From contig JAGLYY010000085.1 of the NCBI GenBank assembly GCA_023131935.1, positions 1 through 5,242 of the forward strand: DNA of 5,242 bases. The letters run 5' to 3'. This document shows, in pieces, positions 1 through 5,089 of this stretch; position 1 is the first letter of the stretch, and every line of letters begins with the position of its first letter. This DNA is from Spirochaetales bacterium. Its GTDB lineage: Bacteria; Spirochaetota; Spirochaetia; JAGLYY01. The notes under the pieces are model-generated. The model was not told where the DNA came from. It saw only the letters and a program-made list of their open reading frames with translations, and did not search any database. The position numbers and the translations under genes were made by a program.

Positions 1-788
1 GCCAAATCAAGATAAGCCGAGACGATCTGATTCAGTTCCTTGATGTGGGCTTCACTCAGGTAGTTTTTCGCAACAGCAATATCGGATTTTAAAATTTTAC
101 CATCCGGCGCATGTTTCCAGTTGGTCAGGCCCATGTAAATTTTAGTTGCATCTGCTGAATCATAAATAATTTCAGCGGCCGTTTTCCCGGTTATTGCCCA
201 ATGCAGCTTGTTTTGTACTGTGGCGAAAAACTCTTTGGTAATAGGCGCGTTTTTATCATAATCAGCGGAGAGGGTGTATATATCGGTAATTTTTTGATAA
301 AAGCGTCGCTCACTGGCCCGGATTTCCCGAATACGCTCCAACAGTTCGTCAAAATAATCTTTACCGAAAACCTGCTTGCCCTGCTTGAGCCGTTCATCAT
401 CCAGAACAAATCCTTTGATGATGAATTCTTTCAGGGTTCTGGTGGCCCAGATACGAAACTGCGTGGCCTGGTAGGAGTTGACGCGGTAGCCGACAGATAT
501 GATAACATCGAGGTTGTAAAATTTGATGGGTTTATCCGAATGACTAAAGTGCATTTTTTGCACATTGCTTTTTTCTTCCAGTTCACCACTGGCAAAAATA
601 TTTTTCAGATGCTTGGTGATGACGCTCCTTTCTTTGCCAAAAAGCTCGCCAATAGCCTTTTGCGTCAGTAAACCATTCCGTCTTTTAGAAATACTTCGAT
701 ATTTACTTGTCCGTCGTTTCTTGTGTAAAAAATGTTCAAGAAGTTCAATAGCGAATTGTTCTATTACGTATTCGGTGATTTCGATCAT
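1..788 (-). CDS. rhuM: RhuM-family protein, 3' end outside window, altered N-terminus
   Basis: The frame is open from ATG 788 to the left edge (262 codons). From residue 41 it reads as a RhuM (virulence RhuM, Pfam Virulence_RhuM) protein: LTQKAIGELFGKERSVITKH (41-60), an HTH-like segment, then FYNLDVIISVGYRVNS (90-105) and a C-terminal region with KITDIYTLSADYD. Family members are usually somewhat over 300 aa, so the last part is missing. RhuM proteins are common passengers of type I restriction loci; their biochemical role is not firmly known. The start overlaps the preceding Shedu stop as ATGA (788-785). Residues 1-18 (MIEITEYVIEQFAIELLE) look like the start of an HsdR subunit, not RhuM. 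Residues about 19-40 are out of frame: the other frame over the same bases gives RhuM-like NDGQVNIEVFLKDGMVY and then hits TGA at 667-665. A missing base near 667 puts the gene back into the ATG-788 frame. Family assignment is secure; whether the product works is unknown. Confidence 0.85.
   Translation of the reverse strand, partial: MIEITEYVIEQFAIELLEHFLHKKRRTSKYRSISKRRNGLLTQKAIGELFGKERSVITKHLKNIFASGELEEKSNVQKMHFSHSDKPIKFYNLDVIISVGYRVNSYQATQFRIWATRTLKEFIIKGFVLDDERLKQGKQVFGKDYFDELLERIREIRASERRFYQKITDIYTLSADYDKNAPITKEFFATVQNKLHWAITGKTAAEIIYDSADATKIYMGLTNWKHAPDGKILKSDIAVAKNYLSEAHIKELNQIVSAYLDL
665..739 (-). other. Original N-terminal frame of rhuM, cut off by a 1-nt loss
   Basis: In this frame the bases encode LNIFYTRNDGQVNIEVFLKD followed by GMVY and TGA (667-665). 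That is the expected RhuM N-terminus leading into LTQKAIGELFG, which continues in the neighbouring frame. Restoring one base between TAC (670-668) and the following TG would read V-Y-L-T-Q. The possible native start is the TTG at 739-737 or a lost ATG at that spot. No Shine-Dalgarno is visible, so this piece alone is probably not translated usefully. Confidence 0.65.
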
Positions 789-1237
789 AATGTTATATTT
801 ATTGCCTGACTACCCCTATCAGATAAATCTTTATATGTTAAAACCTCGATACCATGCAATGCGTGATTCATCTTTCTTAATCCTTCTTTTTTGTCACCGT
901 CCCAACCAGCACTATTACCAATCAGAATATATGCACGCGGTTTTAATAAACTAATTTCATAACCATATTCAGCTTTTACATTTTTTTCAATTTCGAGACG
1001 TAAACGATCGATTTCGCCTAAATAATTTACAACCTGACCAATAGCAATATTTGTTTCTGCTGCCCATTTCCAGGAACCAGAATGACTTGTATCCTTATTA
1101 ATTACTTCGTTATCAGGCAACTTAATTTCTAAAACATCAACAAACCCATCTAGTGTTGGAAATAAATAGTCTGGCATTATTCCTGTGATATTAATTTTTG
1201 TTTTCTCAATTGGTTTTTTATAATTCACCCCGAACAA
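785..1237 (-). CDS. Shedu SduA C-terminal nuclease fragment (DUF4263)
   Basis: This 150-codon frame carries the nuclease half of a Shedu (SduA, DUF4263) antiphage protein, a PD-(D/E)XK-type endonuclease domain. Visible motifs are PDY (D23), DVLEIKLP (D34, E37, K39; the E-x-K of the active site), AIGQVVNYLGEID (Q68, the conserved helix after the core) and RAYILIGNSAGW with VLTYKDL near the C-terminus. It is in the same frame as the 195-aa fragment upstream, separated only by TAA 1249-1247, so the two are halves of one gene. The only nearby in-frame start is TTG 1237, with no Shine-Dalgarno; the next Met is residue 21, which would lose fold residues. Independent translation is therefore doubtful. 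The end overlaps the rhuM ATG by ATGA. Confidence 0.82.
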   Translation of the reverse strand: MFGVNYKKPIEKTKINITGIMPDYLFPTLDGFVDVLEIKLPDNEVINKDTSHSGSWKWAAETNIAIGQVVNYLGEIDRLRLEIEKNVKAEYGYEISLLKPRAYILIGNSAGWDGDKKEGLRKMNHALHGIEVLTYKDLSDRGSQAINITL

Positions 1238-1246
1238 CCAATTATT

Positions 1247-1249
1247 TTA
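1247..1249 (-). other. In-frame TAA splitting the Shedu gene
   Basis: This stop lies exactly in frame between the N-terminal region and the nuclease domain (bases 1258-1235 read W-I-Y-stop-N-N-W-L). No indel is needed to join the halves, so a single substitution explains it. The following base is A. It falls at the domain linker, codon 196 of about 350. Confidence 0.85.
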
Positions 1250-1834
1250 ATAAATCCATTTTTGCCAAGAATCATCACCTATGGTTTCTAAATAACCACC
1301 TGCTAGTAATCTTGCATCCAGATCTTCGACTATCTTCCGTTTAGCGCTTTGTATCCTCGCATAAGACAATTTTGTTATCAGTGAAGGATTTAATTCTGCA
1401 AGATTTTCCCATACTTCCCTATCATAACCAGCAGCTATAATTTTCTTGATATAGGCAACTCTATTCTCATCAGTAATAATAACTGCGTCAGGATCAACTA
1501 CTGCATATGCATTCTCACCATATTCTACCCCATACTGTTTTAATATTTCGGCAAGTTTAGATATTGCCATGTAAAGTTTTTTTACAGCATCTGTGCTAAC
1601 ATCAATATTGATGGATTCTTTTTTACCTAATGTTCTAATATCTATAGCTTCATCTGGAACCCAAACATCATTGTTAGATTCTCTACGTTGCCTGATAATC
1701 CTTCCCCTTATTCCATTATCGTGTATCTGTGCGTGAAACACCAAACGAGACATCGGTTCCTCAGAAAGAATGAAATCTTCTGATACATCTGCTATTCCAC
1801 GTCCAATACTTTCCGTTCTAATTATTTTACTCAT
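1247..1834 (-). CDS. Shedu SduA N-terminal fragment, ended by an in-frame stop
   Basis: This 195-aa product is the regulatory N-terminal half of a Shedu protein. Alone it shows no enzymatic motif, but its last residues (DDSWQKWIY) flow in frame through TAA 1249-1247 into NNWLFGVNYKK. The W-Q-x-(F/W)-(I/L)-x-x-N-x-W-(I/L)-(F/L)-G pattern is typical just before the DUF4263 nuclease core. Read through, the protein would be 349 residues plus the stop position, close to the usual Shedu length of roughly 350-400. One base change in an AAA (Lys) or GAA (Glu) codon would create this TAA. The start ATG 1834 overlaps the mini-ORF stop (ATGA) and has GAGGG seven bases upstream, supplied by the hsdS-tail repeat. 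The N-terminal half may accumulate as a nuclease-free fragment. Confidence 0.75.
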   Translation of the reverse strand: MSKIIRTESIGRGIADVSEDFILSEEPMSRLVFHAQIHDNGIRGRIIRQRRESNNDVWVPDEAIDIRTLGKKESINIDVSTDAVKKLYMAISKLAEILKQYGVEYGENAYAVVDPDAVIITDENRVAYIKKIIAAGYDREVWENLAELNPSLITKLSYARIQSAKRKIVEDLDARLLAGGYLETIGDDSWQKWIY

Positions 1835-1944
1835 ACTTCAACCCTCACTTCCCCGCTCATCACTTTGGGTAATAGTGTATCACGCAATTTTTCAAGGAAT
1901 TCGATAACAAATTTTTCTATTGTGTTTTCTGTAATCTTGTTCAT
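1831..1944 (-). CDS. 37-aa chimeric mini-ORF: hsdR-like start fused to hsdS tail
   Basis: This small ORF begins two bases after the RT stop and ends with TGA overlapping the Shedu ATG. Residues 1-18 (MNKITENTIEKFVIEFLE) resemble the N-terminus of one common family of HsdR subunits. Residues 17-35 (LEKLRDTLLPKVMSGEVRV) are a near copy of the HsdS C-terminus found at 3561-3618 (LEKLQDTLLPKLMSGEVRV). The two parts join in frame at the shared LEKL. An AAGGGG lies 11 bases before the ATG. A function as a protein is not suggested; it is best seen as a recombination scar that keeps RT and Shedu translation coupled. It is too short and too clearly composite to be a normal gene, but the ORF itself is plain in the sequence. 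Confidence 0.75.
   Translation of the reverse strand: MNKITENTIEKFVIEFLEKLRDTLLPKVMSGEVRVEV
1838..1897 (-). repeat. 60-bp direct repeat, copy 2 (hsdS 3' tail)
   Basis: This segment matches 3559-3618 at 55 of 60 positions in the same orientation. It encodes the HsdS C-terminal tail plus the GAGGG that precedes the next gene. The match stops abruptly at 1897, where the sequence turns into the hsdR-like start, marking a recombination joint. Confidence 0.92.
1842..1846 (-). promoter_or_regulatory. Ribosome binding site for the Shedu gene, inside the hsdS-tail repeat
   Basis: GAGGG on the minus strand sits seven bases before ATG 1834. It belongs to the VRV codons of the copied hsdS tail, so the repeat brings the ribosome binding site of the following gene with it. 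Confidence 0.6.
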
Positions 1945-1946
1945 TA

Positions 1947-3538
1947 CTACATATACCCCTTAAATAATTCAATTTCTGTAACTTCAATTACCGGAGTAGT
2001 TTCATCTAATACTTCGCTGCAAATTATTTTCTCAGGGTTTATTATTTCTTTAAGACTATCTACCAACCAATCTGAATTCCAAATTATAGCATCCTGCCCA
2101 AAAACAATATTGCACAAATTTTCGTTATATTTGATTTGGTCATCAAGTTTCAAAGTTATCCGCTGGAGCCATAGTTCCAAGTGGCCAGTATTGGGTATTT
2201 TTTCGAAACGTTTTCTTATTTTTTCAATAATACTAAGTTTTTCCGAATCTTCTTTCAATAAGCTAATAAGCTTACTGAGTATTGCTGAAGCTATTGAGTA
2301 TGTTCTAGGATTTTTTAATGCAATATCGGTAATAATACTGACTAATACACCTAAGTTTTCTTGATCTTTCTTTATCCTGTTTATTCGTTTTAAAAAATCA
2401 TTTAGGGCAATGATTAGGCTACCAGAGTTAGGATATTTCTGAGAAAGTGAGTGAATGACTATCAGGTATTTTTGTAAATTCTTTATAAATTTATCATGAT
2501 TTATCCAATAACGCTTATCCTCCTTTAAAGAATCCTGCACCACATCATTCGAAGAAGACGTCTTTTGTGGATTCAGTTTCATACCTAAATCTATCAATAC
2601 TTCTGAAATAGCTTTTAAAATCAATTCACCACCCTGTGGATTATTAACAAATACCCTATAATCATCTCGATATCGGATTACTTGGAAGTCTTCAATTGAA
2701 CTTCCGATCTTTTCAGAGAGTTGCAAGTCAGCGTATCCCAAGACTATTTCTGCAATAAAATCCATCAAGGCACTTCCCTGTGGAATACCATTGGTCTGGC
2801 CAAAGGACATATCTTGTAAATGTCTATCAATCACATTTCCAATTAGATCTTTAACATCGCGTTTTTTCTTGGCCTCATTTTTCCCGTGCAATGCCCATGC
2901 GACAAAGTGTGTATAAAGTGATTCATAGCAACCTGTAATATCTGTGTGTAGTAGATATTGGTAATCTAAAGATAACTCTATAGATTTTTGTTCTACTTCA
3001 TGCCACCATTGAATGATCATAGCAGCCTTATCAGAATTTTCAGTACCAGATCGAACTGGTAAACTCATACATTGAATTCTTGAATCATCGTCAAATTCAG
3101 AAAAACGTTCTGAGATAGTTATCCAATTATCTTCTTCTGTAATTTTATGAACCAATGATACGTACAGGGCTGGATGAATAAGCTGGAAAGGTCTCCAAGC
3201 ATATTTTCCGTCCTTATTATTAAGTAATTTATAGTTTACATCATCATAGTTTCTGGGTGAGTCAGAACATTGCTTTTCGTTACCATGGTTGTCAATTTGT
3301 ACTTCGCCGTTTTCGTTCAACTTAGGAATCTGAATGTAAAAATCACTTAAATTCTTACCTTCAAGTTCTCTTGATACGTCTACAATAAGTTGATCAAATA
3401 TAAAATATTTGGGCAAATCAAATTCGCAATAACTCTTGCCTTTTATTAAAAAATTTCTTGCCTCGGAAGATGATAAATCAAGGATGCTTTTTTTGTCTTA
3501 TTTTTTTTCTCAGAGAGTGTTCTATACTCTTCTTCCAT
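1947..3538 (-). CDS. Abi/UG-type (DRT-like) reverse transcriptase, start in a second frame
   Basis: An RNA-directed DNA polymerase of the unknown-group/abortive-infection kind, most of whose studied members act in antiphage defence. Numbered from TTG 3416 (489 aa): WRPFQLIHPALYVSLVHKIT (75-93) is an early palm motif; LLHTDITGCYESLYTH (155-170) is motif A with catalytic D159; GQTNGIPQGSALMDF (206-220) is motif B; RYRDDYRVF (248-256) holds the catalytic YRDD; LGMKLNPQKT (277-286) is motif D. About 200 helical residues follow, with no maturase or nuclease motif. TTG 3416 is unlikely to be the true start: the same frame is open back to 3497 and encodes EARNFLIKGKSYCEFDLPKY, a family-like N-terminus, but contains no ATG, GTG or TTG before 3416. 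A leader from ATG 3553 or 3538 enters this frame only by a -1 shift at A7 (3494-3488), giving about 530 aa. The exact DRT class is not assigned. Confidence 0.85.
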
Positions 3539-3553
3539 CTTAGGGACTTCCAT
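3446..3553 (-). CDS. Short leader ORF of the RT gene (zero frame)
   Basis: Two in-frame ATGs (3553 and 3538) open a 35- or 30-codon frame ending at TAA 3448-3446. The product begins MEVPKMEEEYRTLSEKKNK and is rich in Glu and Lys. It overlaps the last 14 bases of hsdS and has GAGGG nine bases before ATG 3553. After the A7 run its zero-frame sequence no longer looks like an RT, whereas the -1 frame does. It is therefore best explained as the true 5' end of the RT gene, separated by a frame change, and not as an independent peptide. Confidence 0.65.
   Translation of the reverse strand: MEVPKMEEEYRTLSEKKNKTKKASLIYHLPRQEIF
3488..3494 (-). promoter_or_regulatory. A7 run: candidate -1 frameshift site or indel
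   Basis: In the leader frame the bases read ACA AAA AAA GCA, so the heptamer A-AAA-AAA is in the phase required for -1 slippage (X-XXY-YYZ) and is followed by G. Slippage here moves ribosomes from the leader into the RT frame (AGC ATC CTT). The RT frame has a TAA at 3500-3498, so the shift must occur after that point; the nearby A8 run (3509-3502) cannot serve. I see no strong downstream stem and no clear internal Shine-Dalgarno. A one-base loss here, real or from sequencing, explains the data equally well. Confidence 0.5.
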
Positions 3554-4691
3554 TATAATCAACCCTCACTTCCCCGCTCATCAGTTTGGGCAATAGTGTA
3601 TCCTGCAGTTTTTCAAGGGTGCGAATTTGCTTATAATTCAATTCCATTTTACTTGTTATTTTTATTAACTGCTCATCAAATATTTTTTGCTTTTCTTTTG
3701 TGGGTATAGGTATCAGCATTGATAATAAATGTGGTATTTTGATACTTGGCTGAACTCCACCAATATCAAGTTGCATTATTTGTTTTTGAGAAAATTTCAA
3801 AAATTGATAAAGGTAGAAAGGTGATATTGCACTTGGCGATAAAGCAATGACATTCTGTGCAATACTTCCTTTCTCTATTAAGAACATTGAAATTTCACCA
3901 ATACTGCCTACTGTTGATAGTAAAATATCAAATTTCTTTGGATGACCTCTGAACCATGTTTTAAAGGTTTCCTCAAGAACATATTTTCTAATTACCGAAT
4001 AATTTACAATTCGAGTATCACCAACCAAAGCATTAACTTCTATAACTGGATATTCTGTTGATATATTCTGGTATGGAGGAGTTCTACCCCTGTTATCAAT
4101 AACTGAAACTAAACCTTTTAGTTGTTCAAAATTCATTTTATTAAAGTCCTCCACAAACCACTGTCTGAAAAGCGTTTCTGCTATGGCTTCGAGGGTTTTG
4201 TTTTGTCGGTGGAGCAGGCCTATTTTGTCGTCGAGACTGGAGAGGACTGAGGCGATAGCGCGCTGTTCAGGGAGAGGGGGAAGAATGATATTAACATTCC
4301 CCAAATCCGTCCGATTTATTGAACCAAAAACAGTTCCTCCTTCAGAATTTAGAATTTCTCGTTTCAAATAATGAAGTAAATAATAAAGAAATATATTCCC
4401 CCCATTTAAAGCATTTAAAGAAGCTAGCCCTCTACCAATGCAAATCTTTTGATTAGCAATATTAATATCTCCAACAGGAGCACGGACGCTAAACAATATT
4501 TCACTTGAATTAGCAATCTTCTTTGGTTCAGAACAATATGTGTCAATAGACGGATATCTTACACCAAAAGTCCTATTCCCCTGTAAAAATGGAAGTCCAA
4601 TACCTTCATTATTATAGTATTCAGACTTTGGCGATTGCCCCATATTTATTGAAGCAAATTCCTTTAATTTTATTTCCTTCCACTCACCCAT
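3540..4691 (-). CDS. hsdS: Type I restriction-modification specificity subunit HsdS
   Basis: HsdS recognises the two halves of the DNA target and positions the HsdM methylase and HsdR motor-nuclease. The frame is 384 codons from GTG 4694. I prefer ATG 4691, one codon later, which overlaps the ORF6N stop as TGATG and has AAAGGGG about eight bases upstream. Numbering from GTG: target recognition domain 1 is about 3-138 (starting EWKEIKLKEFASINMGQSP); the central conserved region is about 139-183 (PPLPEQRAIASVLSSLDDKI, then a coiled coil and LFRQWF); target recognition domain 2 is about 185-340; the C-terminal coiled coil and tail are about 341-378 (LEKLQDTLLPKLMSGEVRV). The tail runs six residues past the usual VRV end (DYNGSP). 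Length and two-TRD layout are normal. Base composition jumps between the AT-rich TRDs and the GC-richer centre, as expected for exchanged TRDs. The target sequence cannot be read from this. It is the only complete, undamaged gene here. Confidence 0.95.
   Translation of the reverse strand: MGEWKEIKLKEFASINMGQSPKSEYYNNEGIGLPFLQGNRTFGVRYPSIDTYCSEPKKIANSSEILFSVRAPVGDINIANQKICIGRGLASLNALNGGNIFLYYLLHYLKREILNSEGGTVFGSINRTDLGNVNIILPPLPEQRAIASVLSSLDDKIGLLHRQNKTLEAIAETLFRQWFVEDFNKMNFEQLKGLVSVIDNRGRTPPYQNISTEYPVIEVNALVGDTRIVNYSVIRKYVLEETFKTWFRGHPKKFDILLSTVGSIGEISMFLIEKGSIAQNVIALSPSAISPFYLYQFLKFSQKQIMQLDIGGVQPSIKIPHLLSMLIPIPTKEKQKIFDEQLIKITSKMELNYKQIRTLEKLQDTLLPKLMSGEVRVDYNGSP
3559..3618 (-). repeat. 60-bp direct repeat, copy 1 (native hsdS 3' tail)
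   Basis: This is the original position of the repeat, inside the last codons of hsdS. It matches 1838-1897 at 55 of 60 bases, with differences mostly silent or conservative (Q to R, L to V). Similarity ends at LEKL on one side and just after VRV on the other. Confidence 0.92.
3563..3567 (-). promoter_or_regulatory. Ribosome binding site for the RT leader, inside hsdS
   Basis: GAGGG on the minus strand lies nine bases before ATG 3553, within the last hsdS codons. It is the same site that serves the Shedu gene in the second repeat copy, which supports ATG 3553 as the RT leader start and coupling to hsdS translation. Confidence 0.5.
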
Positions 4692-4981
4692 CACTTCATC
4701 CCCTTTAATCTCGTAAGCATGGCCACGCCCTGTTCGGTAAAAGCGTACGGAGGTCTTCTTGACCCCATTCTGTCCTCATTGGACATCACAATCTGTGATT
4801 TCCAATTCGAAAATTCTTCATCATTAAGCTGAAAGCAATCTTCATCAGGAAGACGTTCACTATTTCGTTTTACAGCTTGATTAAGGACTCTGGTTTCTAC
4901 ATCGTAAAGTGATGCCAGATCACGGTCAATCATTACTTGTAAACCACGAATGGTATCCAATTCTGCTTCGAATCTCTTCAT
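4691..4981 (-). pseudogene. ORF6N-domain protein, frameshifted at 5' end and truncated
   Basis: The 96-aa frame matches an ORF6N domain, a putative DNA-binding module frequent in phage and in type I restriction loci: IRGLQVMIDRDLASLYDVET (11-30), VLNQAVKRNSERLP, a KSQIVMSN segment and RPPYAFTEQGVAML. In full-length proteins VAML is followed by SSVL and a longer C-terminal region; here it runs into RLKGMK and stops, abutting hsdS. The expected family start (MSGSELIKHEEIRSRI) is present just upstream in another frame, ending at TGA 4928-4926, so about one extra base near 4960 breaks the gene. ATG 4981 could rescue the domain core but lacks a well-spaced Shine-Dalgarno. A short functional version is possible; a decayed remnant is more likely. 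Confidence 0.75.
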
Positions 4982-5006
4982 GTTTAATTAATTCACTTCC
5001 GCTCAT
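4926..5006 (-). other. Displaced N-terminal frame of the ORF6N gene
   Basis: ATG 5006 overlaps the stop of the upstream scrap (GTATGAG) and encodes 26 residues. The first sixteen, MSGSELIKHEEIRSRI, fit the usual lead-in before the TIRG-x-x-VM motif of ORF6N proteins. After that the frame is wrong and ends at TGA 4928-4926, while the family sequence continues in the frame of ATG 4981. This locates the frameshift near 4960. Confidence 0.6.
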
Positions 5007-5089
5007 ACCAACTTCACCTTTTTCCAGCCTTCGGGTACGTTGTTGTGATTTATAGTCACTATCGTATTGTTTGCGTTCTCACTTTTCAT
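5003..5089 (-). pseudogene. 28-aa remnant of an hsdS start
   Basis: This short ORF starts in an ATGA overlap with the gene before it and ends at TGA 5005-5003. Its last third, VPEGWKKVKL, is the characteristic opening of many HsdS subunits (PEGW-K-x-x-x-L just before the first target recognition domain). The sequence before it (MKSENANNTIVTINHNN) is a plausible HsdS leader. After KL it stops and the ORF6N gene begins. The scrap therefore probably marks where an older hsdS began before ORF6N and the present hsdS were placed here. It may also be translated merely to couple ORF6N to the upstream gene. Confidence 0.6.

Noticed and set aside
201..671. A 156-codon plus-strand frame
   Set aside because: It lies opposite the clear RhuM frame and its translation has no recognisable family features.
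565..954. A 129-codon plus-strand frame
   Set aside because: It is antisense to the RhuM start and the Shedu nuclease end, hydrophobic by reverse-complement bias, with no support as a gene.
2110..2364. An 84-codon plus-strand frame inside the RT gene
   Set aside because: It is the complement of the helical RT C-terminal extension and has no independent evidence.
3414..3416. TTG 3416 as the true RT start
   Set aside because: It cuts into the conserved SYCEFDLPKY segment, has no Shine-Dalgarno, and the same frame continues upstream with family-like sequence.
3502..3509. The A8 run as the RT frameshift site
   Set aside because: A -1 shift there leads directly into TAA at 3500-3498, so it cannot join the leader to the RT.
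1838..3618. CRISPR or transposon terminal repeat explanation for the 60-bp repeats
   Set aside because: There are only two copies about 1.7 kb apart, they encode the HsdS tail, and there is no transposase, inverted repeat or spacer pattern.
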